Assembly: GCF_022201045.2 (NCBI RefSeq)
Contig: NC_068560.1
Coordinates: forward strand, 34,063,001-34,127,000
DNA length: 64,000 nucleotides
Direction of reading: 5' to 3'
From: Citrus sinensis
Lineage: Eukaryota; Streptophyta; Magnoliopsida; Sapindales; Rutaceae
Numbering within the stretch: the first letter of the stretch is position 1; each line of letters begins with the position of its first letter. This document shows, piece after piece, positions 23,011-35,163 of this stretch. Made by a program: the position numbers and the translations under genes. The notes below the pieces were generated by a model. The model made no database searches. It was given only the letters and a program-made list of their open reading frames with translations, and was not told where the DNA came from.

Positions 23011-26005
23011 AGTAGTTTTATAAGTTTAGATATCCTCATTCTTTTATGAAAGTCCATCATTAAAGTATACAGTGACTATATTAAAAAGGAAAAAGAAAAG
23101 AAAAAAAAAAGTAATAATTTTTATGGTATCAAAGTGAAGATTCAAAATAGAAAAAATTGTGACCGACAATATATAATCTGAATGTTAATAAGATCATTGA
23201 GGGGTGTACGCAGCTGAATTTTGCTAATTAGACACAAGTCGTACTTAATCAGTCAATGTTTACATGTCGATCTCTGTCGATAGCAACATGATCATCTCCG
23301 AAAAGCAAAACGTGGCGACAAATTTGTGTACACTGTTCACATCCCCACGTTTTGAGGCACACAGCAGCACTTGTCGTGTGTCGTCGACATTACAATACAA
23401 GTGAGAAATAGTAACTACAATAATAACAATAATAAAATTCAGTTAATATGGGCCAAGCCAACTTGCTCCGCTTAGACTTGGATGTGTTCCGTTCATATTC
23501 ATTATTCAATTCAAGAATGGCGCCAGACCTGTGCCTTGCTTGACAATGCGTTTGTAGTTGGGCTCAGCAGCTTGCAGTTGCATCGTGCAAAGCTGTAAAT
23601 TGCGTTACGTTATTCATATTATTATATACTCGTACAATGTATTGGACTCGGATTTTAAGCACTTAACAGATTAAACGTACTTAATAATAAACCAATAATG
23701 GTAGTAATTAATAACAATCAAAATTGACGTCCTAAGTACTGCTAAATTCTTTGGAGCAAAACCCGCACAAAATAACACAACTTACACGGTTACATGACCT
23801 CCACTTGTTGCAGGTTGCTGTCGCAGGTTGTATTTTGCGGAAAGTAATTTCTTTTTATTTATTTATTCAGACCGGTCCGTCTACAACTTGTTTGCATACT
23901 TTTTTAGTTTTTCTTTTTTTGAAGTCACGTTCGTGAGTATCTCAAGTTTAGAAGGTTCATTTGATATTGTTTTTTATATTAATTTGATAAAATAACGTGT
24001 GTCTAATTCATTAAAATAGATTTCCATATATTTCCGTAAATTTTCAGAATAATTTCAAAAATCCAAATCACATAGTTTGCCACATGTTATTTTTATGAAT
24101 GAAGTTACCGTAGCCACATGTAAATGATAATGTTAGGTATTCCAATTTATATAACTACATGTTTTATTATTTATTGGATAAGAAATTTCATAACTAGTAA
24201 AATTATTATAATTAAATACCATCCAATAGATGAATGCCATATAAACTGGGATCTAAAAATTAAAATCCCTAACCTTATTGATTTGTAAATTAAAATATAG
24301 GGATTTCTTTCAATCGAAGGTCTGCCGAAACAAAAAAAATGATAACCACTGAAATGAGACCCAGCTACAGTCATATATTTTCGAAGCTACTGAAGCAGAT
24401 AAAATAATCAAAGCCAGCATAGGACCACCTAATAGAAGACAAGTTCGTTCACATGGACCCGTTAAAATTGAACCAATAACAGCACCATTAATCTGGTTGC
24501 AGTTGGAACATTAATGTACATGCATAAAATAAATCCTCAGAAGACGAGAAAGGTTCAAGCTGCTTTGAAACTTGAAAAGGTCGATTGAAGTCAATTTGAA
24601 AGATGAATTTTCATTGCATGACGGACTCCATTGACTACCACTTCGGACTAGGTCAACTGATTAAGCATTGGAGACTTGGCAATATATTGAATTGTTCAAG
24701 CTGAACTAGTTAAATAAGACATCGTTACTGCCTCCTGTACGTTTAATATTTCAAAATTTTTCCCTTTTTTCTTCCTTTTTATTTCCCAAATTGAATAAAA
24801 TTTATGAGTTTTAAATAATTTAGTTATACTAATTGCCCTAAAACCATTTTTCCTTAACATAATGGTCTTCATTTAATTTAACTTCGAAAACTACTATAAA
24901 GAGATATTTTAGAGTACCTCTATTGTATTACATCCATTGAATACCTATATGACATTCATGCATTTGTTTTGAAAAATTATCATATAATTTATAGTTATAT
25001 TTAATTCATACATATATATAATACATGCATTAAGTGAGTAGAATACAATAGAAACCTTCTATGGTCTCTCTACTATGTGAAAAATGACCTGAAAAAACAC
25101 AGTATATATATAATTACACAAGCTCCATGAATACTCTACCAATTAAATAGAGCACGTGTTCTTTTTAATATCCTCATTTCAGTTAATTGTATCCAGCCCG
25201 ATGAAGGCATTTTTTTTTAAATTCTTTTTGGATGTGTATGTGTAACCAAAGCTTTTTATCTTGGCTTTAGTCATGTTACATGATCATATAACATATATGA
25301 TTCTTCCACATTAGATTTTCATCCGACGGTTGTAAAAAAATCATGTATCTTACTTAATAATGTAATATAATAATCTCTTTTTATATTTCATTTGCAATTT
25401 GAGAGCCCAGTAGCCGGACGATTAAATGCAGATTCCATGAATTTTGCACCGTTGACTTAACTCGAAGAGTAAGACTTCGATGTACCGAGTCAACAAATAT
25501 GCTTGTATTGGAAAATCTCATAACGCATACATTTACTTTTTCATATATTGTGTCTCTATTCTACCTAAAGTCTTTCTCCAACTTAAAATTCCTTGCTCGT
25601 GTTTTAAACATGACATAGAAGTTTTGGTTTGGAAATGGTAGAGATAGTTAGATGTCATAGTTGCATACACAATTTCTTTGTCAAATAAAATCTAGTCACA
25701 TATTTATTCTAAAACTTAATTATAGACTATGAATAATAAAAAATAAAAAACAGTGGACATAATTTAATTGACTGTCCCACACCTAATTTTATTTGGTTGC
25801 AGTGGGACGACTTTAAATGTTGTCATGTGGCTGCACAAATGGACTAATTCCTGTCACGACTTGATAGTCTATATTAACTGTTGTGACAAATGAACCTCTA
25901 TTTCGATTGCGTACTCCAAATTGTTCCACGTGATCCCACGATTAGCTTGTGCGCAAACACACATTATTTCTCTCTCTCTCTCTCTTTTTTTTTTTTTTTT
26001 TCCTT
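23011..26005. other. Intergenic, no gene seen
   Basis: AT-rich DNA without a supportable gene. A (CT)n run followed by a long T-run occupies about 25970-26001, immediately left of the MITE. Confidence 0.5.
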
Positions 26006-26628
26006 TTTAAAGAATAGGTAATTTTTAAAAACCTCCCCTGAGGTTTGGGTTTGTTGCAAGTAGATGGCGAGAATTGATTTATTTGTAAAAAACCCCCTAC
26101 TGTCAGTTAAGTTTAACATTGACCGTTAGTTGACCGTGCAAAGACAATATTACCCTCAACAATAGTTTGTAAACGAAAATAACTAAAAAAAAACCAAAAT
26201 TATTGGTGCAAAAAGCACAAACCCTATTTTTTGACAATTTTATCCTTGTCAATTCTAAAAATTTACAATATCATAGGTAAAGATTATAACTATTTCATTT
26301 TTAAATTTTTAATTTTATCTTTCTTATAGGAATTTTAAGGAAATATCAATAATTTAAAGAGGATTTTTTAATTTTTTATAAGAACTTTAAGAAAATATCA
26401 ATAATTTAAAAAGTGTAAAATAGCTAATAATTTTGGTTTTTTTTTTTAGTTATTTTCGTTTATAAACTATTGTTAAGGGTAATATTGTCTTTGCACGGTC
26501 AACTAACGGTCAATGTTAAACTTAACTGACGGTAGGGGGTTTTTTTACAAATAAATTAATTCTCGCCATCTACTTGCAACAAGCCCAAACCTCAGGGGAG
26601 GTTTTTAAAAATTACCCTTTAAAGAATA
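26006..26628. mobile_element. Mutator-type MITE with long terminal inverted repeats
   Basis: The element spans 26017-26617 (601 bp), flanked by an 11-bp direct repeat TTTAAAGAATA (26006-26016 and 26618-26628). The two arms, about 26017-26205 and 26430-26617, are near-perfect inverted complements about 185 bp long, beginning GGTAATTTTTAAAAACCTCC and ending in its complement with one extra C. A loop of about 220 bp lies between. A 9-11-bp target duplication plus long inverted arms is the Mutator/MULE pattern. It has no coding capacity. Arm identity is high, so the insertion looks young. Confidence 0.9.
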
Positions 26629-27521
26629 TGTACACACACTACTCTTCGCAATTTATACATCAATTTTTATATTTTCAATTGATATAGAAATCGCACCCTA
26701 TTTAATTTTCCTTTAACGAGGACTTGACAAGTACTAATGACGACTTATTTGTGATAATCCGGAAATTCGGAAGAGATTTCTGACCAATTTCATAATCATT
26801 GTTATTCATCTAAATTCTTTAAAAAAAAATGTAAAATATTAAGTGAGATAAACGGAGGTAGTTTGTTTAATTTTTATTGTTTTAAGTACCGCATTATAAT
26901 TTTAGTAATGATGAACAAACAATTGAACTCCACCTATTTAGGTCATATGTAGAATGGAAATCCAATTTACAAAAACCAAACACCGAAAAAAGGTCAAGAA
27001 AGTAGTTCAATTAAATTTTATCCATCAATTTAACAATAGGGAAAAGATAAAATAAGGCTGACATGGACACGCTACGCAATCATCAACCATAGTGACGTGG
27101 CACACACGACCTCTTCCACTTGCCAAGCGAAGGGCCAAACTCCAAAGCCATAAAGACTAAAGACAAGTTCAAACATTAATAACATCACGAAATCTTAAAA
27201 AAAAAAAAGAAAAAGAAAAACCAACTATTTATTAGATATCCGTTAATTCCACATACAAGTAGCCAATTTTTACCAAATCATCTTTCTTTCTTTTTTTTTC
27301 CCTCACAATTTTCTTTCATTCATTCATCAAATTATTAAATTAATCACTCTATATTTTCATTGACTTATACTCTCTCTCTCTCTCTCTCTTTTAAATATTT
27401 CATTAATCTCAGCTTTTAAAAAAATTGCATTAATAAATAATGCGTTTATTTTCATCATCGTCATCATTAACAATACATCTTCTCCTTCTCTTTCTTTCGC
27501 TTCCTCCTTTAAACATTCAAC
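26629..27521. promoter_or_regulatory. Upstream region of the VQ gene
   Basis: Contains GTGACGTGGCAC at about 27091-27102, an ABRE/G-box-like ACGTG core about 420 bp before the ATG, and a (CT)n tract at about 27370-27389 in the probable promoter or 5' UTR. Neither function is tested. Confidence 0.35.
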
Positions 27522-28361
27522 ATGGACTCATCATCAGATTTTCCGGTCAGCAAATCACCACGAAGAGAGCTCCAAGGCCCGAGGCCGGCGCCGTTAAAAG
27601 TCCGTAAAGATTCGTACAAGATCAAGAAACCACCGGTGGCACCGCCGTCACAGCAGCAGCAACAGCAACAACATCATCATCATCACCAGGCACCGGCCCC
27701 GCCACCGCGGCAGCCGGTCATAATCTACACCGTCTCGCCCAAGGTGATTCACACAAACCCTAATGACTTCATGACCCTAGTTCAACGTCTCACTGGCTCT
27801 TCTTCTTCTTCTACTACTACTACTACTACTACGACGTCATTCACATCATCGAAAACAGTAGCATCGTCATCATCATATGATCCTTTGGGTGATTCAACGG
27901 GTGCGATTTCACCCGCGGCAAGATATGCGAGTATCGAGAAAGCAAAGCAACATTCGCCGAGCAAGAAATTAATACAAAGTCATCATCAGTATCACAATCA
28001 CAGTCACAGTCACAATGAAGATTATCATGGTCATACTAATAACAATGATAGTAACATGGCTACGGGTGGTGGTTTTGTTGAGGGGATAGAAATGGATCAT
28101 AACATAGAAAGATCAAGTTTGTTTCCAGGGATCTTGTCGCCGGGGCCCACTTCACTGCCCATGATACCACCGAGCTTCTTTTCTCCACCTTCCGATCCGA
28201 ATTCCTTCAGTTTCTTATATGATTTGAGTCCCGTGCTCCACGGTAACAAGAATTTTATTGAGGGTAGTTTCATGCCTAGTCCCTCAGGTTTTAATATTTC
28301 ACCTCATATAACATCCCCTACTCCACCTATAGACCTTTTCAATAATTTCTTTGATTTCTGA
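27522..28361 (+). CDS. VQ-motif protein, MKS1-like
   Basis: Single-exon protein of 279 residues. The N-terminal block (about residues 12-38, ELQGPRPAPLKVRKDSYKIKK) and VIIYTVSPKVIH (66-77) match MKS1/VQ21-type proteins, which bridge the MAP kinase MPK4 and WRKY factors. The VQ motif is complete: Phe83, Val87, Gln88, then Leu90-Thr91-Gly92 (FxxxVQxLTG). MPK-type Ser-Pro sites are frequent (SPRR, SPAAR, SPSKK, LSPGP, FSPPS, ISPHI), as expected of a phosphorylated substrate. A Gln7-His5 run (44-55) and Ser/Thr runs (93-108) are simple-sequence expansions. C-terminal FSPPSDPNSFSFLYDLSP and the final DLFNNFFDF parallel MKS1, which ends with an FxxF-like segment. Likely nuclear. Exact orthology (VQ20 against VQ21) is not resolved. 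Confidence 0.93.
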   Translation: MDSSSDFPVSKSPRRELQGPRPAPLKVRKDSYKIKKPPVAPPSQQQQQQQHHHHHQAPAPPPRQPVIIYTVSPKVIHTNPNDFMTLVQRLTGSSSSSTTTTTTTTSFTSSKTVASSSSYDPLGDSTGAISPAARYASIEKAKQHSPSKKLIQSHHQYHNHSHSHNEDYHGHTNNNDSNMATGGGFVEGIEMDHNIERSSLFPGILSPGPTSLPMIPPSFFSPPSDPNSFSFLYDLSPVLHGNKNFIEGSFMPSPSGFNISPHITSPTPPIDLFNNFFDF

Positions 28362-30338
28362 ATTTTTTTGTTTTTTGTTTTCTAGGACTACACCACAAAT
28401 TGATTTATTATTATTATTATTTTGTTTTCTACTTGGATTTTAGGGTTGTGGAGATGAAAATTAGAGATTTTCTTTGTTTGATATTATGTGTACTGTCTTT
28501 TCTATCGACGACGAAGAGGATACAAAAGGACTGAAGTGGAATTTTGATGCTATTAATTTTGGTGGGTTACCACATTGGAGACTTCTTAATGGCTTTTATC
28601 TTTTTAATATTTTTAAATTTGGTAGGCCATACGACAGGGAAGTTTAGGTCAAATCGGAAGTTTAGGTCAAATACGATATGTTAATTCATTCAACTATTTT
28701 TCTATACAATTTTTTTTGTTTTTGTCATATACATATATAGCTGTAGCTTTTAATTAACAAGTTAGCGATGATATTAATTAACGTTATATTTCTGCTTTCG
28801 TTTATATTTTCTTGCACGGATATTGTACTCTTGTGGGCCTTATAAATGTTTAACAAGTTAAGCTTATTTGGAACGTCGAATTTGGATTTCTTTTACCCCT
28901 TTTTATAGATTATAGTCTTATTCAATTTTTAACCTAAAATATTTGTATTAGTGGGATTAAGATTGAAAAAGTATCTTAACTATATATGTATAGCATCGTC
29001 CAAAAGTAAATACAAGCACAATGATCAGCCATATAAAATGGTGATTATTTAAGAAAATAACAAGTTTCTAATCGATATAGCTGAAAATATATAGTTTAAT
29101 TTTTAGAATTTACTTGAAAATTTTGTTAATGATTATTTAGTGCAAATCTTCGCACTTTATAAATGCATATTTAAACTAGATTACAATAACTAGCTATAAT
29201 CTTGTTTTTTCCCCCTTTTTTTCTCAGGAGATGCTCATATCATTAAATTAATTTGTTTAGAAGAATTTCAAATTATGAGAAAACCTTGATTCATTTCAAC
29301 AACATACTTATTAGACTATTGTAGTGAAGATCGCTTGGACTAATTGTAAATCAGCTGAAGTTGAAGGGAATGGTAGTGGTAGATTGGTAGTAAATCAGCT
29401 GAAGTTGAAGAGAATGGTAGTGGTAGATTGGTAGTACATCTTCACTTGTTAAAAATTTTTATCCTAAATTTTTGGACAATCATAACACAAAACCATTATC
29501 GGCCAATGATGACATTTGTTAAAGGGAGACTGTTGATTTCTCCCTGCTAAATTTAATATACTCCCTTACTGTTTTCATAATAATCAGTAATCCCCTAACA
29601 ACATATAAATAAAAATGTAAATAAAAAATTTAAATACTGAAATAAGAAATATATGTTTCGATGTGAATAAAAAATTAACAATAAGATATTTTTCTTGTAT
29701 TTTTATAATTTTTAAACATTTTCTTATTGAAAAATATATATTTTATATTCGCAAAATAAATTATCAAGTAAATTATCTATTTATCCTTCTTTTCCCTTAA
29801 AATTTTTAGTATGAAATAGATTTTTGAATATAGTGAAAAAAGTAGGGAAATAAGTGACATATATTAATTTAAAATATGTGGAGAATTGTCAACTTTCCCT
29901 TTATTAAATAGATTCAAGTAGGTATAAAACAAGTTTCTGAACAATGATTAATGCCGGCTTCAACAGTTTTATTTAATTACTCAAAAGTTTTCCAAATCCT
30001 CTATACCCAACTCAATTGAGCTGGAAGAACCCTATAATTAATCTTTGAGATTCTGTTTGACAAAAATAATAAGTTAAGCGAAACAAAACAAAGCAACAAA
30101 CAGCAAATTTAAGCTTAGAAAAAGGATAAGAGCAAATTTCTATTCAAACTTTCTTACTTTGTAACCCTATATTAATTGTGGCATAGTTTAAAATCACTAG
30201 AATATTTTGCATATAACATATATCGATTCTACAAACCACAGGCCAAAATAGATCTATTTCATTAACCACAAGAATTACAATATATGTACGATACTTTATC
30301 TTACAACTATAATGTTTCAACTATACTCTATCATAGGC

Positions 30339-30373
<35 letters not shown>

Positions 30374-31995
30374 AATAATAATAATAATAATAATAAAGGA
30401 ACTGAAATGAGATATAAATTTGTACTCACTAAGTTAAATGTAATCACAGAATCAAATCAGTTGAATCTAAATTCTTCCAGACCTTCTTAACTCGAAAGTT
30501 ATAACTAATCCATCACGAACATAATATGGCCTTATGAAGTCGAAAATTATTAGGATTTATTCACCATACACTATATTCTCACTTATATTATTTTCTTATT
30601 TTTCAACAGTGAAACAATCGATTTTGTATTCACCTTCAATCAAAGCAAAGATTACCATTTAGATGGAAGCATCATTGCCATGAATCTTTGGAATCTGATG
30701 AGACACAACTCTTCTTGATCACAAAGTCAAAATTTTGATTAGAATTCCGAAACTTGATAAATGTTTCATTAAAATATTATATATCGATGCTCCATTGTAA
30801 AAGCAACCTGGGAGCAGTTAAGAAAAAGCACGTTCAATAAGAAAAAAAAGGCTGTACATACAACATCAAATTAACATTATCATAATAATCAATTGTTTTG
30901 TAGTATAGCATTGACATAGAAAGTTAGATTTTTGTCGGTTCAACTTGATTAATATAATAATTTGAGACTATGAAACATTCAAGTTATACGCTAATGCATT
31001 TAGACTAGGTTAATACTTAATATTAGAACAATTGGCTAAGAATTGTGGAAAAGATAAAAAGTTCGGAAAAACGATAGATTAATATTTGACACACGAACTG
31101 ATGTATCAAAAAGAAAAGCACAGTATAATAAAACAAATCTAATCATGATTCGATGTACCCACCCACAATTTCCAGTACTTGGCTTAATACTGATGTTCAT
31201 AATAAGCAGAAAGCATCTGCATACCGGACAATTAACTATGCAAATTTATTATAAAATCTTAAGGTAATTTATGGATTTATAGTTGCTGAACAGGGGTTCT
31301 AGAGAGAAATTAGAAAAAAAAAAAAAAAAAAAGAGGCCAAATTAATCCGAAACAAAAGAATGTCATTCCACAAAAACAAACAATTAACAACAACCAGCTG
31401 ACGTATGTGTTAGCCCATTTTATTTAATAAATAATTATACATTAATATTTATTTATGTAATAGAGATATTAAGTGTAAAAGTTAATTTTGGAATTTAAAA
31501 AAAAAAAAAAATTAGTACTGGTAAATTTATGAATTAAGAATAACTGATTTTTGTCCAAGTTGAAAACGACTGAGAGTGTGCGAGAGCATGCGTTCAAAAC
31601 TCAAATGCTGCCAGCCGAAAGTACTAATTTTCACTTTATATAATTTGAGCCCATTGTCCACACAGCCGAAACTACACAATTTACATTTCACACGCAAAAG
31701 CAAATGCCGCTATCCCAGCCCGTTTCAAGGGACGGCCCAGATTTCACCAGAGTCGACAAAGCCCCCTCATCTACATCATCGAATTATTCAGCACATATAA
31801 GAAAGATACGACATGCAAATTTCCAGGTACGAAAATATACATATACATAATAGTCTTAATACCAGATTGGTTCAAAATACTGGACAAAAGAGACTGCTCA
31901 CATCTGAACCCCTCCATCATATCAGCCTCAAACATCAAAAACACAAATGATTTTGGCACAGAAATTCAATCTCGGCATTGTAGCTGTTCCTAGTC
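28362..31995. other. Intergenic with small tandem repeats
   Basis: No gene supported. Contains an 18-bp tandem pair at about 28639-28674, a 44-bp tandem pair at 29346-29389 and 29390-29433 (one mismatch), and a compound microsatellite, (GAT)n about 30341-30373 followed by (AAT)n to about 30396. A plus-strand frame across that microsatellite is chance coding of Asp and Asn runs. Confidence 0.7.
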
Positions 31996-33064
31996 AGGTT
32001 CCTATGTCTTCTGAATTGATGACGCTCCGCATAATTTCCACAATTTCCATTGCAATGCACCTACAGAATGGAAATTTTATTAGAACCGCACTGACATCGT
32101 GGGGTATTTTAGAGGGTCTTGGTTACTACTGGGTTCTAGTTTTAAATGATTCAGCCACCTCATTGGAGCTGCTACCATCCTACAAAGTCTGTCTTCCAGG
32201 CTACTTATAGTTGTTTCTTTTTCACAATTCAATCTAAATAGGACGTTCAGTGGGAGACAAGAGAATACGGGGCTTCCATTATTTTCAATATATTCAAATA
32301 AGAATGAGAATAATTCAGACACCATGATAACTCTGAAAGAATGTGCAACTGCTGAAATCACAAGTTTTAACAAACAAACCCAAGTAACCAGTATCCCAGT
32401 CTGTTTCTCCTTTTCATCTACTAAAATTGGCATTCAAGCTCTCAAAAGCACCAGAAAATTTAAACTCAACTTAGTACTCAAATTCAATGAAGTGAAAAAC
32501 AACTTGGCCAAACTTGCATGCAATGCCTAACCTAAAAATTCTTATTACACCATTCAAAGTACTGCTTAAGCTCGAATCCACTAAGCTCGAATCCACTATA
32601 CAATGTGTTTGGAAGTGCTTTTAAGATTGTCAAAAAATGCTTACAACAGTTGAAAGCACTTCTATACGTATTGCACTGTGTTTAGCTCAAGTCACAAGAG
32701 TGCTTTTTGAATAAACGAAAAGGGTAGCAATTATATTGCATTTTAACAAAGCAATTCAAAAGTGCCTTTTTTTCCAGCAAATTGTTTTCCTTCGAACCTA
32801 ACCACTCATGCAAAACCTAAAATATGAATCAAGAAAATCAATATAACAACAAAGTTTAATAAAAAAATAAAAGCAAAAACAAATTGAATAGGAAAGCCTA
32901 CCGTTACTGAGAGAAGGTGAGGTGTCCACTGTAAAGGAATGAGCTTTCTGTTGAAATTGAATTGAAAACAATGAATTAATGAACCAACTTTGGATTTCTA
33001 ACTTAATAACTTTAGAAAAGATAAATTGTTTTCTAACTTAATAACTTTAGAAAAGATAAATAGT
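31996..33064 (-). pseudogene. Fragmentary duplicate of the PHD-protein gene
   Basis: Two islands match the AIPP2-like gene to the right. Island 1 (about 32004-32225) matches part of its large third exon (about 37678-37880), sharing TCTTCTGAATTGAT, AATGCACCT and GGGTCTTGGTTACTACT-type stretches. Island 2 (about 32900-33000) matches its first exon and 5' leader (about 39630-39735). In island 2 the codon before the splice donor is ACG, where the intact gene has ATG. The PHD and C-terminal exons are absent, so it is a dead partial copy. A 35-bp tandem pair lies at 32996-33030 and 33031-33064. Part of this stretch may be transcribed as the 3' UTR of the FAR1-type gene, since a GTAAAG donor follows that gene's stop. 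Confidence 0.65.
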
Positions 33065-33096
33065 TAAATACGACCAAAAGGCGGACAGCCTTTACC

Positions 33097-35163
33097 TCAG
33101 ATTGGTACTTGATCATGCATGCTTTCAGCCTCATTTGTTGTACTTCCCACATTGTTGCTACAACTTCCTTGCCCAGTAGTAGTTGGCTGGCTACCCCCAC
33201 AATCTGTTTTCTTTGGCAACTCCTTTTTCACATTCTCAATCCAATCCAAAACAAGTTTATAACTTCCTACATCATCTGCAGCCATGTCAGCAACTTCAGC
33301 AAAAGCATCACACATTTTTTCATATCGCACTTGTTCAGTAGTGGAATTCCACACATCATAATTGATTTTCACTCTACTATGACATCTCTGCACATCTTTC
33401 CTCCATCTTTGAAGGATGTACTTCTCTGGAAGTAAAAAAATGTCATTGCGCATCAGCACTTGAATGGCATGTCTGCATAGAATTCCTCTAAATTGAAACC
33501 TTGAACAACTACAGCTAACTACACAGTCATCTTTTTCAAAAAGAACTTTGAAAGTTATTCTTTTACCCTTTCCTTCAATGTTGACATGCTCACCAACTTC
33601 ATATTCTGATCCCACAAACTTAAGTATATCGCAATACAACTTTCCAAATAACTCTTGCTGAAATTCTTGAAACTTGGACATGGTGTACACCTCTTGAATT
33701 TGCTCCTCCATCTTAAAAGCTGTTACACGTGGAAGTGGTGGGTAAAAAGACTTTACATCTGCTTGATATTCTCTTTCAACTTGACTTCTTAATACATTAC
33801 CATATTGCTCCACAAATTGCTTCCAAGTCGTTTTTGAGTCAACATACCCATCAAAAACAACATCCACACTCTCGTTACGTTGAGTGGCTGACATTCCCGC
33901 CCAAAAACTACTTTTCACAAAACATGGAACCCAACGATGCCTTTCATCAAATAACTCACTTAACCATTCATCATTAGCCAAATCATATTTCATAATCATG
34001 ACATTCCAAGTTTCTTCAAATACAGCTGGGCTCTGCGAATCATAAACAGCACAATGCAATAAATAAGTGATGGCATGATATTGTTGATAGAACCCCAGCT
34101 TCTCAGGCACCTTCTTAAATATGTGCCACAAACACCACCTATGCCTGGTATTAGGGAATACTATCTCAATTGCTTTTTTGAGTGCTTTGTCTTGGTCTGT
34201 AATTATTCCAATGGGTGCAGAACTGGACATGCAAGATAGCCACGTTCGAAATAACCACGTAAATGTTTCAATGTCCTCACATGAAACTAATCCACAACCT
34301 AACAAAATAGACTGACCATGATGATTAACTCCTATAAAAGGAACAAATGGCAAATCATAGTTGTTTGTCAAATATGTAGTGTCAAAATAAATAATATCTC
34401 CAAAATCATTGTAAGCTGCCCTACTCCTTGGATCTGCCCAAAAGACATTTTTCAGCTGACCCTCCTCATCTAAGTCCATACTAAAGAAAAAACCTTCATA
34501 TTTTGCTTGCATTTTAAAAAAATATCGTTGAATTGCATTGGCATCTTCTTCCCCAAGCTGCAACCGCCTTATTTTGTTAATATAATTACCATGATCACTT
34601 TCTAAGAATGAGACATCATCATGTTCAGCAGCTTCAACAACAAATGAATTGAAATTTTTGGCAACTTTTTTCCCTGCTCGATCATTTGTTTCAAGTTGTC
34701 TCTTTACATGTGAACTGCTGTTGCGGTTGCATCGGAAATACATGGACTTGCCAGGATTTAATCCATGGTTGTGTTCAAGGATTAAAGTTCGAACTTGCCA
34801 TTTTCCATCTTCATCTAGACATCCTCCAACTTTAGCATTGCAACCAGTTTTTGCGTTAGTTTGCGACCTTGAGAAATTACTAGGATTGCTTCTTGAAGTG
34901 CCGCTTCTCCCACAAGCAAAAGTTACATATCTTAAAATCCCATCACTTCCTTTCTTACTAGTTCTCCGCTTCACTGGAAACCCCTTTTGTTTACCGTAGG
35001 CTTTGTAATATGTAAACATTTCATCAGCACTATCAAACGAAATCCCGAACGCTGGCTCATCCACCCTTTTCTCCACATCTTCAACATTCTCAAATTCATC
35101 AACATTTCCCTCTAAACCATCGTCCTTTAATATCACCAGCCCTTCTTTTTCCAAATCCTTCAT
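33097..35163 (-). CDS. FAR1-related sequence (FRS) protein, domesticated MULE transposase
   Basis: Uninterrupted 688-codon frame. The FAR1 DNA-binding zinc domain lies at about residues 38-137, with cysteines at 84 and 108 and the closing His131-x-His133. A MULE transposase domain follows at about 235-345; the DDE acidic residues are visible as Asp261 (YFDTTY), Asp323 (ITDQDKA) and a likely Glu431 (QRNESVD). A SWIM zinc finger is at Cys551, Cys553, Cys563 and His565. FAR1/FHY3-family proteins are transcription factors derived from Mutator transposases; many act in light and stress responses. The closest group by feel is FRS5-like. The ATG at 35163 is preceded by a probable 5' UTR with introns (about 35220-35730). 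It has a full domain set and looks functional. Confidence 0.95.
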   Translation of the reverse strand: MKDLEKEGLVILKDDGLEGNVDEFENVEDVEKRVDEPAFGISFDSADEMFTYYKAYGKQKGFPVKRRTSKKGSDGILRYVTFACGRSGTSRSNPSNFSRSQTNAKTGCNAKVGGCLDEDGKWQVRTLILEHNHGLNPGKSMYFRCNRNSSSHVKRQLETNDRAGKKVAKNFNSFVVEAAEHDDVSFLESDHGNYINKIRRLQLGEEDANAIQRYFFKMQAKYEGFFFSMDLDEEGQLKNVFWADPRSRAAYNDFGDIIYFDTTYLTNNYDLPFVPFIGVNHHGQSILLGCGLVSCEDIETFTWLFRTWLSCMSSSAPIGIITDQDKALKKAIEIVFPNTRHRWCLWHIFKKVPEKLGFYQQYHAITYLLHCAVYDSQSPAVFEETWNVMIMKYDLANDEWLSELFDERHRWVPCFVKSSFWAGMSATQRNESVDVVFDGYVDSKTTWKQFVEQYGNVLRSQVEREYQADVKSFYPPLPRVTAFKMEEQIQEVYTMSKFQEFQQELFGKLYCDILKFVGSEYEVGEHVNIEGKGKRITFKVLFEKDDCVVSCSCSRFQFRGILCRHAIQVLMRNDIFLLPEKYILQRWRKDVQRCHSRVKINYDVWNSTTEQVRYEKMCDAFAEVADMAADDVGSYKLVLDWIENVKKELPKKTDCGGSQPTTTGQGSCSNNVGSTTNEAESMHDQVPI

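Noticed and set aside
27782-27964. Minus-strand frame opposite the VQ gene
   Set aside because: Antisense shadow of Ser/Thr-rich coding sequence; poly-Val/Glu is an artefact.
30284-30490. 68-codon plus-strand frame with Asp and Asn runs
   Set aside because: The runs are translation of a (GAT)n(AAT)n microsatellite; the rest has no domain.
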